A DNA stretch of 64,000 bases from positions 248,001 to 312,000 of the forward strand of contig NZ_FRCW01000003.1 of NCBI RefSeq assembly GCF_900143055.1, written 5' to 3'. This document shows, piece by piece, positions 51,377 through 58,858 of this stretch. The DNA is from Fibrobacter sp. UWR3 (GTDB taxonomy: Bacteria > Fibrobacterota > Fibrobacteria > Fibrobacterales > Fibrobacteraceae). The translations under genes and the position numbers were made by a program. Numbering within the stretch: position 1 is the first letter of the stretch; every line of letters begins with the position of its first letter. The notes beneath the pieces are model-generated. The model saw only the letters and a program-made list of their open reading frames with translations, was not told where the DNA came from and made no database searches.

Positions 51377-51757
51377 ATGATCAACGCACAGATTCTCCCG
51401 ACCGCATTCTATGGCATCCAGAACTTCCTTGACAACCTCAACGCTGAAGCCGCCAAGGGCGAATGCACCTACACGCCGAAGGCCGACTACTACGAGACCG
51501 AAAACGGCTTCGCACTTGAAGTCGAGCTCCCGGGCGTCAAGAAGGAAGACATGAACATCCAGGTCGAAAAGAACATCATCACCGTCAAGGCGACGCGTGT
51601 CCGCAGCAAGGACGAGAAGTTCACCTTCGAACGCAGCTTCCGCTTGGCCGACGACATCGACACCGAGAACATCAAGGTATCGCTCGAAAACGGCATCTTG
51701 AAATTCGACTTGTCAAAGAAGGCACAGGCCGCAGCCCGCAAGCTGACCATCGGCTAA
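51377..51757 (+). CDS. Small heat-shock protein, Hsp20 family
   Basis: 126 residues from the ATG at 51377 (AGAGG upstream). The alpha-crystallin domain covers about 35-125: ADYYETENGFALEVELPGVKKEDMNIQVEKNIITVKATR, FERSFRLADDIDTENIKVSLENGILKFDLSKK (the A-x-x-x-n-G-v-L motif as ENGILKFDL). It binds unfolding proteins without ATP. No CIRCE-type inverted repeat was seen upstream. A strong terminator follows. Confidence 0.92.
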   Translation: MINAQILPTAFYGIQNFLDNLNAEAAKGECTYTPKADYYETENGFALEVELPGVKKEDMNIQVEKNIITVKATRVRSKDEKFTFERSFRLADDIDTENIKVSLENGILKFDLSKKAQAAARKLTIG

Positions 51758-51797
51758 TCGATTAAAAGTGTACTCCATTGATCGATCTCCTTAGGGG

Positions 51798-51827
51798 ACT
51801 CCCGGTTTACGCCGGGAGTTCTTTTTT
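51798..51827 (+). terminator. Terminator after Hsp20
   Basis: Arms ACTCCCGG and CCGGGAGT, loop TTTACG, then TCTTTTTTT. Confidence 0.9.
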
Positions 51828-51834
51828 TGCGTAC

Positions 51835-51897
51835 ATTTTGCCGCCGTTGCGGGTAATTTTGCCGCCGTTGCGGGTAATTTTGCCGCCGTTGCGGGTA
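51835..51897 (+). repeat. Three 21-bp tandem repeats
   Basis: Three identical units starting ATTTTGCCGCCGTTGCGGGT, plus a partial fourth (ATTTTGCCGG). A minisatellite directly after the Hsp20 terminator. Confidence 0.88.
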
Positions 51898-51912
51898 ATT
51901 TTGCCGGCAAAA

Positions 51913-52116
51913 GCAGACCAAATGCAGACTTTTCGCCCTTTGGGTCTGCTCAATTTCAGACAAATTCACAAAATTTATGTCAAAAAGTGTCTTTTTAACG
52001 CATTTTCAGGGAAATTTCGGAAAATTTTCAGTGCAAAAGGGCTTTTGGGCATACTTTTGTTACATATAAATTAAAATTAAGCAGACCAAATGCTCATCCG
52101 GAGACCGTTTGGTCTG
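51913..52116. other. Non-coding stretch with two related hairpins
   Basis: The 13-mer GCAGACCAAATGC occurs at 51913 and at 52081. The first can pair with GGTCTGC (51943-51949). The second forms AGACCAAA / TTTGGTCT (52083-52115) followed by GTCTTTTTC, like a terminator. Between them is AT-rich sequence without an ORF of note. It could be a small RNA ending at 52120 or a decayed repeat pair. Confidence 0.4.
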
Positions 52117-52224
52117 TCTTTTTCGCAAAACTGCTCTCTGAAACACCCGAAAATTGCACTTTTGCACCCGTTTTTTGTATATTGAAAGCCGTAAGGCCCG
52201 CAGGGGGCCGCAGAGATTTGCAAA

Positions 52225-53115
52225 ATGCTTGATAAAGAAGTTCTAAAGACCGTCAGCCGCATTGAACTCAGCGTTCGCGGCACGCTCGACACCGTGATGA
52301 CCGGCGCCTACCATAGTTCCTTCAAGGGAAACGGCATGGAATTCAGCGAGGTCCGCGAGTACATGCCGGGCGACGATGTGCGTACCATTGACTGGAACGT
52401 GACGGCGCGTACCGGCACGCCGTACGTGAAGAAGTTTATCGAAGAGCGCGAGATGACCATGCTCCTGATGGTCGACGCGTCCAGCAGTTCGGAGTTCGGT
52501 TCCGGCAAGCAGATGAAGGGAGAGGTCATGGCGACCCTCACGGCGCTCCTTGCCTTTGCCGCCATCAAGAACAACGACAAGGTGGGACTTTTAATTTATA
52601 CGGACCAGGTCGAACTGTTCATACCGCCGGAAAAAGGCCGTAAGCACGTGCTGCGGCTCATCCGCGAAATCCTCTACTTCAAGCCGCAGCACCACGGCAC
52701 GAACACGCAGGTGGCGCTGGAGTATGCCGGCAAGATTCTGAACCGCCGTGCCGTCGTCGTGGTGATGAGCGACTTCCTGGACGAAGGTTTCGAGAACGCG
52801 TTTAAGATTTTGCGCAAGCGCCACGACGTGCTTGCGGTATCGGTGGTGGACCCGCGCGAAATGGAACTGCCTCCCGCGGGACTCGTGGAACTCGAGGACC
52901 CCGAAACCGGCGAAACGCTCCTTATCGATACCGGAGATGCGGCATTTCGCGAGGCGTTCGCCCGCGAGGCAAAGCGCCAGGGCAAGGCGACCAAGGAACT
53001 GTTCCAGCGCATGTCGATTGACTTCGTGCGCATCGAGACGCACGACGACTTCAAGGAAACCGTTGCCCCGCTCATCGAGCACTTCAGGCGCAGGGCAAAG
53101 GCTGCAAGGGTATAA
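52225..53115 (+). CDS. DUF58-domain protein
   Basis: 296 residues. GMEFSEVREYMPGDDVRTIDWNVTARTGTPYVKKF is the DUF58 signature (REYxPGDDxRxIDWNxTAR), followed by a von Willebrand A-like part (LLMVDASSSSEFGSG, a MIDAS-type DxSxS). Such proteins are encoded next to MoxR ATPases and VWA/BatA proteins, whose genes are not in this window. Cytoplasmic; role in envelope stress or complex assembly is only inferred from the family. KDPG aldolase begins 4 bp after its stop, an unusual coupling. Confidence 0.9.
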   Translation: MLDKEVLKTVSRIELSVRGTLDTVMTGAYHSSFKGNGMEFSEVREYMPGDDVRTIDWNVTARTGTPYVKKFIEEREMTMLLMVDASSSSEFGSGKQMKGEVMATLTALLAFAAIKNNDKVGLLIYTDQVELFIPPEKGRKHVLRLIREILYFKPQHHGTNTQVALEYAGKILNRRAVVVVMSDFLDEGFENAFKILRKRHDVLAVSVVDPREMELPPAGLVELEDPETGETLLIDTGDAAFREAFAREAKRQGKATKELFQRMSIDFVRIETHDDFKETVAPLIEHFRRRAKAARV

Positions 53116-53119
53116 CTCT

Positions 53120-53758
53120 ATGAATCTTATCGAATTCCTGAAAGACATGCCCGTTATAGGCATACTGCGCGACATTCCCCGCGGCGAAGAAGAAGCCTGC
53201 GTCAAGACGGCGGCAAGCTGCGGGCTCAAGGCCATCGAAGTCACCATGAACACGGATGGCGCCGAAGGCATCATCAAGGATCTGAAGGCAGCCGCCCGCC
53301 CGTACGGCATTTCCGTGGGCGCGGGTACGGTCCGTACCGGAGGCGACCTCGAACGGGCACTCAATACCGGGGCGGAATTCATAGTCACGCCGAATACGAG
53401 AAACGACATCATCCGGCTTTCGTGCACGGCCGGGGTCCCGATTATCCCGGGGGCACTCACCCCGACCGAAGTCCAGAAGGCGCACGACCTGGGCGCAACC
53501 GCCGTGAAGGTATTCCCCGTCAACTGCGTGGGAGGCCCCGAATACATCAAGGCACTGCGCGGGCCCTTCCGCGACATAAAGCTCATGGCATGCGGCGGCG
53601 TGAACGCAGAGAACGTTGGCGACTACTTCCGCGCAGGGAGCAACATCGTCTCGTTCGGCGGGAGCATCTTCAACGCAGGCCTCATGCGCGAAAAGAAATG
53701 GGACGAAATCGGGAAGAAACTCACCGTACTTCTCGATGCCGTCAAGGCCGTAATTTAA
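53120..53758 (+). CDS. eda: KDPG/KHG aldolase
   Basis: 212 residues from the ATG at 53120. GLKAIEVTMNTDGA has the catalytic Glu, AGTVRTGGDLERAL the family glycine motif, FIVTPNTRNDII, and TAVKVFPVNCVGGPEYIKAL the Schiff-base Lys. LMACGGVNAENVGDYFRAGS closes the barrel. It splits 2-keto-3-deoxy-6-phosphogluconate into pyruvate and glyceraldehyde 3-phosphate. Its partner enzyme Edd is not in the window; breakdown of uronic acids from pectin is another possible source of substrate. Confidence 0.92.
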   Translation: MNLIEFLKDMPVIGILRDIPRGEEEACVKTAASCGLKAIEVTMNTDGAEGIIKDLKAAARPYGISVGAGTVRTGGDLERALNTGAEFIVTPNTRNDIIRLSCTAGVPIIPGALTPTEVQKAHDLGATAVKVFPVNCVGGPEYIKALRGPFRDIKLMACGGVNAENVGDYFRAGSNIVSFGGSIFNAGLMREKKWDEIGKKLTVLLDAVKAVI

Positions 53759-53793
53759 GGGAAAATTCTACCTGCGGGTGCAAGGCACGCTCG

Positions 53794-54663
53794 CTACCTG
53801 CGGGCGTCGCGCATTTTCTGCTTGTTCATGTACATCGTGGCGTCGGCGCTGTGGAGCATTTCGTCCGTGTCCTTGTAGCCCTCGCTCGAATGCGCGATAC
53901 CGTAGGCGAACGAAACCGTCCGCTCGATGATAGTCACCGCCTTCACCGCCTCAAGCATGCGCTCGGCACAGATGAACGCGCCGCGCTTGTCGGTGTCGGG
54001 GCAAATCACCATGAACTCGTCACCGCCCATGCGGAACAGCAGGTCGGATTCACGCAACAGCTTCTTCACCGCGCTCACTACCGCACGCAGCAGCAGGTCG
54101 CCCGCCTGGTGGCCGTAACTGTCGTTAATTTGTTTCAAGCCGTTCAGGTCAAAGTAAATCAGGGCAAACTGCGTGCCGTACCGCGCACTGCGGGCAAACC
54201 ACTCGCGCAGGGAATACATGGCATGGCGGCGGTTGTACGCGCCGGTCAGGTCGTCGGTCAGGGAAATGTCCCTCAGGTACCGGAGCGTGCGGGCCAGCCG
54301 TATATGCACGTTCACGCGGGCCAAAAGAATATCGGGTACCGCCGTCTTGCTCACGAAATCGGACGCTCCGGCATGGAACCCCTTCGTGATGCTGTCGTAA
54401 TCTTCCCTGTTCGTGAGGAACACTACCGGGAGGTCGTCGAGCGCGAACTTCTGGCGTATGCGCAGGCATACCTCGTAACCGTTCAGGTCCGGCATGTTTA
54501 TGTCCAAGAGAACCAGGTCGACGCGTTCCGTATCGAGGAAATCCAGCGCCTCCTTGCCCGAACTGCACGTCACGACGCTGTAACCCACCTGCGACAGCAT
54601 CTCGTTCACCTGCTGCTGCACCTCGGCGCTGTCATCGACCACGAGAATCTTTTCTTCGACCAT
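53794..54663 (-). CDS. Response regulator with GGDEF diguanylate cyclase domain
   Basis: 289 residues. The receiver (1-120) has DD at KILVVDDSAEV, the phospho-acceptor in VDLVLLDINMPDLNGYEV, and the Lys in FVSKTAVP. The cyclase follows: LTDDLTGAYNRRHAM, FDLNGLKQINDSYGHQAGD and the active loop RMGGDEFMVI (GGDEF). No RxxD-type inhibitory site at the usual position was seen. PleD-like in layout but with a single receiver. It makes c-di-GMP, which may control pili and surface glycans. The sensor kinase is not beside it. Confidence 0.95.
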   Translation of the reverse strand: MVEEKILVVDDSAEVQQQVNEMLSQVGYSVVTCSSGKEALDFLDTERVDLVLLDINMPDLNGYEVCLRIRQKFALDDLPVVFLTNREDYDSITKGFHAGASDFVSKTAVPDILLARVNVHIRLARTLRYLRDISLTDDLTGAYNRRHAMYSLREWFARSARYGTQFALIYFDLNGLKQINDSYGHQAGDLLLRAVVSAVKKLLRESDLLFRMGGDEFMVICPDTDKRGAFICAERMLEAVKAVTIIERTVSFAYGIAHSSEGYKDTDEMLHSADATMYMNKQKMRDARR

Positions 54664-54753
54664 AGACGGTACTCCTTTCGACCTAATCTATATTCTTAGA
54701 TACAGCAGAGTCAATGCCCTGCTACATTCCAACATGGAACATATATGGGAACA

Positions 54754-55572
54754 TTACAGGAATTCTAGAGCGGGGGCGCTTTCCACGAGGCCTATGCGGC
54801 AGGAAAGTTCCAGAAAAAGCGACAGCGACCGCTTGCGTTCATCGGTAAAGCGGTAGTCGAGCACGCGGTAGTAATCCTCGAGAACGTCCCGAGGCAAATC
54901 CACCGGATAGCGAGAAAGCCAGCGGTCGAGCGAGCCCTTCACGTCGGCACGGAAAGCGAGAATGCTCTGTTCCGTCTGCTGCAGGTAACTGTCGAGCACG
55001 GGGCGGAGCGGGGCCTGCAGGGCGTTTTTCGAAATGATCCAGGCCCCGAACACGAACGGGAGCCCCTGCCATTCCTGCCAGAGCGCGCCCAGGTCGTAAC
55101 TGTATGCGAAACGCCCGCGCTCGTTCTCCTCGAGGGCGAGGTCACCGATGAGCAGGCAGGCGTCGTCACTCTCTTCGGCGGCAAGGCCTCCCACGTATTC
55201 GGGCCTAATCCCGTAGCGCATCTCGAACAGAATCCGGAGGAGCGCCACCGAGGTACGGCTCTGCGAGGTAACGCGCACGCGACGGCCCGCAAGCGACTCT
55301 ATCGGGTAGCGGGAAAACAGCTTGACCGAGCGCACCTCGAACGAGCACGACGTGCAGAACACGGGCGAGAGCACGAACGCGCCGGGCTTGAGCGCAAACG
55401 TAATCGAGGATGCGGGAGAAAGGTGGATGGAACCGTCCATGAGGCCCGCACTCTGCACGCTCGGCGGGCTATCGACAAACTCCACATCGCACAATTCGCT
55501 TTCACGCCCCAGGAAGGCATGAAAAAACGGCGCACACACCAAAAAAGGAATTCTCCCTACACGTAATGCCAT
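54754..55572 (-). CDS. mqnA: Chorismate dehydratase of the futalosine menaquinone pathway
   Basis: 272 residues. LRVGRIPFLVCAPFFHAF and the MDGSIHLSPASSITFAL region match MqnA (periplasmic-binding-like fold without a signal peptide). It removes water from chorismate to give 3-[(1-carboxyvinyl)oxy]benzoate. Menaquinone is needed for fumarate reduction, the succinate-forming step of Fibrobacter. Other mqn genes are not in the window. MqnA and MqnD are related; the N-terminal GRIP motif favours MqnA. Confidence 0.88.
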   Translation of the reverse strand: MALRVGRIPFLVCAPFFHAFLGRESELCDVEFVDSPPSVQSAGLMDGSIHLSPASSITFALKPGAFVLSPVFCTSCSFEVRSVKLFSRYPIESLAGRRVRVTSQSRTSVALLRILFEMRYGIRPEYVGGLAAEESDDACLLIGDLALEENERGRFAYSYDLGALWQEWQGLPFVFGAWIISKNALQAPLRPVLDSYLQQTEQSILAFRADVKGSLDRWLSRYPVDLPRDVLEDYYRVLDYRFTDERKRSLSLFLELSCRIGLVESAPALEFL

Positions 55573-55658
55573 GTAAAAAAATTAACTTTTGCCCGTAGCA
55601 TTTGGTAGGCTACAAAAAGAAAACAACCGCAAATAAAAGACTATCGACTAAAACTGCA

Positions 55659-55949
55659 ATGGGCGTATTTCACGTTAAGAAAACATCTGTAGGCGAAGAC
55701 CAGAAAAGCCTCGTATTCAAGGGCAAGATTCTCGAAGGCCCCATCAGCAAGGGCATGACCGTCGAGATTCCCGTAACACAGGGAACCGTGGTCCCGATGA
55801 AAATATACGACGTAGTCCAGTTCGACAAGCAGAAGGACGAAGACAAGAAAATCGGCCTCGTCGTGGATTTTTACAACCTTCCGGACGATATGGAAGTCAT
55901 CATGGGCCTCAATATCGCGAACGAAGACCTGAATATCGTTAACACGTAG
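55659..55949 (+). CDS. Small unrecognised protein with an EF-Tu domain-II-like strand pattern
   Basis: 96 residues from the ATG at 55659; a TTG at 55602 would add 19 basic residues. FHVKKTSVGEDQKSLVFKGKILEGPISKGMTVEIPV resembles the beta-barrel of translation GTPase domain II (FxGxVxxGxIxxGxxVxI), but there is no G domain. MPDD-like acidic residues near the end. No ribosome site is strong for either start. Function unknown. It starts about 90 bp after the mqnA start on the opposite strand. Confidence 0.65.
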   Translation: MGVFHVKKTSVGEDQKSLVFKGKILEGPISKGMTVEIPVTQGTVVPMKIYDVVQFDKQKDEDKKIGLVVDFYNLPDDMEVIMGLNIANEDLNIVNT

Positions 55950-56005
55950 AACTTGTACAAAGCAAGCGCGGCCAATCCAGGCCACGAACAAAATGGGATG
56001 ACACA

Positions 56006-57082
56006 ATGAAAAAGGAAAGACTGCGCGGAGTGAATTTGGGCGGCTGGTTCAGTCAGGTGGACTGCATCCAGGAAAAAGATCCCGTGGGTTTCCCTGGGGT
56101 CATTCAACACATCAGGACCTTCCTCGGCGCGAGCGACTTCAAGCGCATCCGCGAGGCGGGGTTCAACCACGTGCGCCTGCCCGTGGATTACTTTAACTTG
56201 TTCGAAACCGACGACGCGAGCAAGCCGAAGGCAGAGGAATTCTCGCTCCTGGACAAGGCCCTCAGGGAAATCCAGGCGGCAGACCTCGACGTGATTCTGG
56301 ACCTGCACAAGTGCCCGGGTCACGATTTTCACCTGGGCTGCTCTACGGAACAGGCGTTCTTTGCAGACCCGGCCGCCCGCAAGAAAACTTGCGACATCTG
56401 GGCATACATGGCCGAGCGCTACAGCAACGAGTCCCGCGTGATGATGGAGCTCCTGAACGAGCCCGCCGGTAGCGATTCCCGCGTTTGGGATAAAGTAAAG
56501 GACGAAATTTTCTGGGCTATCCGCAAGCACGCCCCCAAGAACACGATTGTGGTGGGCAGCAACAAGTGGAACAGCGCGAAGGAATTCGAGTTCCTCACCC
56601 CGATGGACGACGACAACGCCATCTACAGTTTCCACACCTACACACCGGTGACGTTCACGCACCAGGGCGCCGCATGGATTCAGGACCCGTTCTTCCACAT
56701 GGAACGCCCGTGGCCCGGCGACTACGCCGCCCCGACAGGCGATGCGGAAACGCGCCTGAACGTGGAATTCGGCAAGTGGGACAAGGCACGCCTGCAGGCG
56801 AGCATCCAGAATGCGCTCGACTTCCGCGCGAAATATGACCTGCCGGTAAGCTGCAACGAGTTCGGCGTGTACGTGCAGGTTCCGCGCCAGTACCAGATTG
56901 CATGGATGCGCGACTTCCTCGACATCTTGCGCGAGGCCGACGTGGGATTCAGCTACTGGAACTACAAGAACCTCGACTTCGGGCTTGTATCGAAGGGCGA
57001 ATCGCTGCACGAGAGCCTCCCGCAGTACAACAACCCCGAAAGGCTCGACCGCGAACTGATGGACATGCTCGCGAAGGGCTAG
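56006..57082 (+). CDS. GH5-family glycoside hydrolase without signal peptide
   Basis: 358 residues. The barrel shows RGVNLGGWFSQ at the start, FNHVRLPVDYFNLF, DVILDLHKCPG, the acid/base in VMMELLNEPAGS (NEP), FHTYTPVTFTHQGA, and the nucleophile in LPVSCNEFGVY. The C-terminal GFSYWNYKNLDFGLV is also typical of GH5. It begins MKKERLRG, with no signal peptide or lipobox, so it probably works in the cytoplasm on imported cello- or glucan-oligosaccharides. pflA follows after 29 bp. Subfamily cannot be fixed by eye. Confidence 0.9.
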   Translation: MKKERLRGVNLGGWFSQVDCIQEKDPVGFPGVIQHIRTFLGASDFKRIREAGFNHVRLPVDYFNLFETDDASKPKAEEFSLLDKALREIQAADLDVILDLHKCPGHDFHLGCSTEQAFFADPAARKKTCDIWAYMAERYSNESRVMMELLNEPAGSDSRVWDKVKDEIFWAIRKHAPKNTIVVGSNKWNSAKEFEFLTPMDDDNAIYSFHTYTPVTFTHQGAAWIQDPFFHMERPWPGDYAAPTGDAETRLNVEFGKWDKARLQASIQNALDFRAKYDLPVSCNEFGVYVQVPRQYQIAWMRDFLDILREADVGFSYWNYKNLDFGLVSKGESLHESLPQYNNPERLDRELMDMLAKG

Positions 57083-57111
57083 TCTACAAGGCGCACAACC
57101 CCCGCACCCCT

Positions 57112-57975
57112 ATGGCACTCGGCAGGATCAACAAGTTCGAAACCTTCGGGTCGGTCGACGGACCGGGAATCCGGTTCGTCGTCTTTACGCAGGGGTGCCC
57201 CATGCGCTGCAAGTTCTGCCACAATCCCGAGACGTGGAGTTTCGGGAATGCAGCCGGCTCGCTTGGGATTTCGGGCAATGGAAGCGCGGGCAGTAATTGC
57301 GCGGGCAGTGGAATTGCAGGTAATAACTGCGCGGGCAATGGAAGCGCGGGCAATGGAAGCGCGGGCTACGAGATTTCGGCCGGCGACCTGCTTGCAAAGG
57401 CCCTGCGGTACAAGACGTACTGGGGCAAAGACGGCGGGATTACCGTCAGCGGGGGCGAACCGCTTGCACAACTCGATTTTATGCTGGAATTCTTCACGCT
57501 CGCGAAAGCGGCAGGAGTCCACACGTGTATCGACACGAGCGGGGTCACGTTCAGGCGTTCCGGCGAAGCGTTCGCAAAAATCGAGCGCCTGATGCAGGTG
57601 ACCGACCTGCTTCTCGTGGACATCAAGCACATAGACAACGTTGTCCACAAGGAACTTACCGGACACGGGAACGAGAACATCATCGACTTCTTCCGCTACC
57701 TGGACGAAATCCACAAGCCTATCTGGATAAGGCACGTGCTCGTGCCCGGGATAAGCGACGACGACGCGGCGCTCGTAAGGACCCGCGACTTCATCCGCAC
57801 GCTGGGCAACGTAGAGCGCGTGGAGGTACTCCCCTATCACGCGTTTGCCCTCGGCAAGTATGCCGAGCTCGGTATCGAGTACGCGCTCAAGGACACGCAA
57901 TCCCCCACCGCAGAGCGCGTCGCAAACGCCAACGAGATTCTCGAAACCGCGAAGTACACGGGCTGGAAGAAATAA
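57112..57975 (+). CDS. pflA: Pyruvate formate-lyase activating enzyme (radical SAM)
   Basis: 287 residues from the ATG at 57112. The [4Fe-4S] motif is CPMRCKFCHNP (CxxxCxxC), followed by the glycine motif GITVSGGEPLAQ and the GGE binding of SAM. LLLVDIKHIDNVVHKELTG and IRHVLVPGISDDD are typical of PflA. Between the cluster loop and the next helix there is an insert of about 35 residues (54-83) made of six five-residue repeats of the form AlaGly(Asn/Ser)xx, not present in the E. coli protein. It installs the glycyl radical on PflB (14003). Confidence 0.93.
   Translation: MALGRINKFETFGSVDGPGIRFVVFTQGCPMRCKFCHNPETWSFGNAAGSLGISGNGSAGSNCAGSGIAGNNCAGNGSAGNGSAGYEISAGDLLAKALRYKTYWGKDGGITVSGGEPLAQLDFMLEFFTLAKAAGVHTCIDTSGVTFRRSGEAFAKIERLMQVTDLLLVDIKHIDNVVHKELTGHGNENIIDFFRYLDEIHKPIWIRHVLVPGISDDDAALVRTRDFIRTLGNVERVEVLPYHAFALGKYAELGIEYALKDTQSPTAERVANANEILETAKYTGWKK
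57271..57360 (+). repeat. Six 15-bp repeats inside pflA
   Basis: Units such as GCGGGCAATGGAAGC (twice identical at 57331 and 57346), GCGGGCAGTAATTGC, GCGGGCAGTGGAATT and GCAGGTAATAACTGC. Being a multiple of three, changes in copy number would keep the frame. Confidence 0.9.
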
Positions 57976-58011
57976 AGACCCTCGCCTTGAAAGCGTCATT
58001 CTCGCACAGGA

Positions 58012-58055
58012 AACGTCATCCTCGCGCAGGAAACGTCATCCTCGCGAAGGCGAGG
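58012..58055. repeat. Inverted-repeat element after pflA
   Basis: Two partial copies (GAAACGTCATCCTCGC) followed by a hairpin unit CATCCTCGC-GAAG-GCGAGGATC. It lies between pflA and the convergent GIY-YIG gene. Confidence 0.75.
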
Positions 58056-58059
58056 ATCT

Positions 58060-58362
58060 TCACGCATAGTCAAACAAATCCTTCCATTCAGGATTCTTTT
58101 CGTTTATAAGCCGTTCCTTCCACTCACGATTCCAGTGTTTCAACTGTTTCTCTCTAGCAATAGCATCATTCACAGATTGAAACTTTTCAAAATAAACAAG
58201 CCTGTCTACATTATATTTTGCAGTAAACGAATTGGGATCAATTTTTGACTTATGCTCAAGGATTCTCCTATTCAAGTCATTAGTCACTCCAATATAGAGA
58301 ACCGTTTTCTTATGGTTGCTCAAAATATATGTTGCAAACGGCGTGACATCGTTGCGGTCCAT
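58060..58362 (-). CDS. GIY-YIG nuclease-domain protein, UPF0213 type
   Basis: 100 residues from the ATG at 58362 (AAGGGGAG upstream). FATYILSNHKKTVLYIGVTNDLNRRILEHK is the GIY-YIG core (here YIL...YIG, with the catalytic Arg), followed by the conserved YNVDRLVYFEKFQSVNDAIAREKQLKHWNREWKERLI. This short form is common in Bacteroidota and Fibrobacterota; it may repair or process branched DNA, but its true role is unproven. Repeat elements flank both ends. Confidence 0.88.
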   Translation of the reverse strand: MDRNDVTPFATYILSNHKKTVLYIGVTNDLNRRILEHKSKIDPNSFTAKYNVDRLVYFEKFQSVNDAIAREKQLKHWNREWKERLINEKNPEWKDLFDYA

Positions 58363-58502
58363 ATGCTCCCCTTTTATGTTAAAGACCCTCGCCTTTTTCG
58401 TCCACAAAGTGGATAACTCAACTAAGGCAACAAGTTGCCAAGTTTCGTATAGCGAGGGTGACAATGTAATAAAAACGAGGGTGACAATGTACAAAATTTA
58501 AG

Positions 58503-58733
58503 AAAGACCCTCGCCTTTGCGAGGGTGACGACGGTAAAAAAAAAGAGGGGAATGATGTTCAAAATTTAAAAGACCCTCGCCTTTGCGAGGGTGACGGCGG
58601 TAAAAAAAAGAGGGGAATGATGTTCAAAATTTAAAAGACCCTCGCCTTCGCGAGGGTGACGACGGTAAAAAAAAGAGGGGAATGATGTTCAAAATTTAAA
58701 AGACCCTCGCCTTTGCGAGGGTGACGACGGTAA
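58503..58733. repeat. Array of four units with inverted repeats, about 65-bp period
   Basis: Each unit has AGACCCTCGCCTTTGCGAGG plus GTGACGACGG, an A-run, AGAGGGGAATGATGTTC and AAAATTTAAA. The hairpin is ACCCTCGC/GCGAGGGT. Units differ only in the loop (T or C), one G/A and the A-run length; the fourth is cut off. The region upstream (58384-58500) has partial units. All units including the stretches between hairpins are the same, unlike CRISPR. Confidence 0.88.
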
Positions 58734-58786
58734 AAAAAGAGCGAGACAAGACGCAGTATTCAGCAAGGGGTAAGAAACAAGTAAGA

Positions 58787-58840
58787 CGAGGCCACGACCC
58801 CCGAAGCCGTAGTTAAACCTACGGCGAGAGGGGGAGTAAC
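58787..58840 (-). terminator. Hairpin downstream of pilC
   Basis: CCGTAG (58807-58812) and CTACGG (58819-58824) with loop TTAAAC, extended by CCCCC/GGGGG outside, 20-70 bp beyond the pilC stop. The T-run is poor, so termination is uncertain. Confidence 0.45.
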
Positions 58841-58858
58841 GAAGTATTACGCAGTTTA

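Noticed and set aside
58503-58733. CRISPR array
   Set aside because: The sequences between the hairpins are the same in every unit, units are about 65 bp, and no cas genes are present. The 40-bp array at 43094 fails for the same reason.
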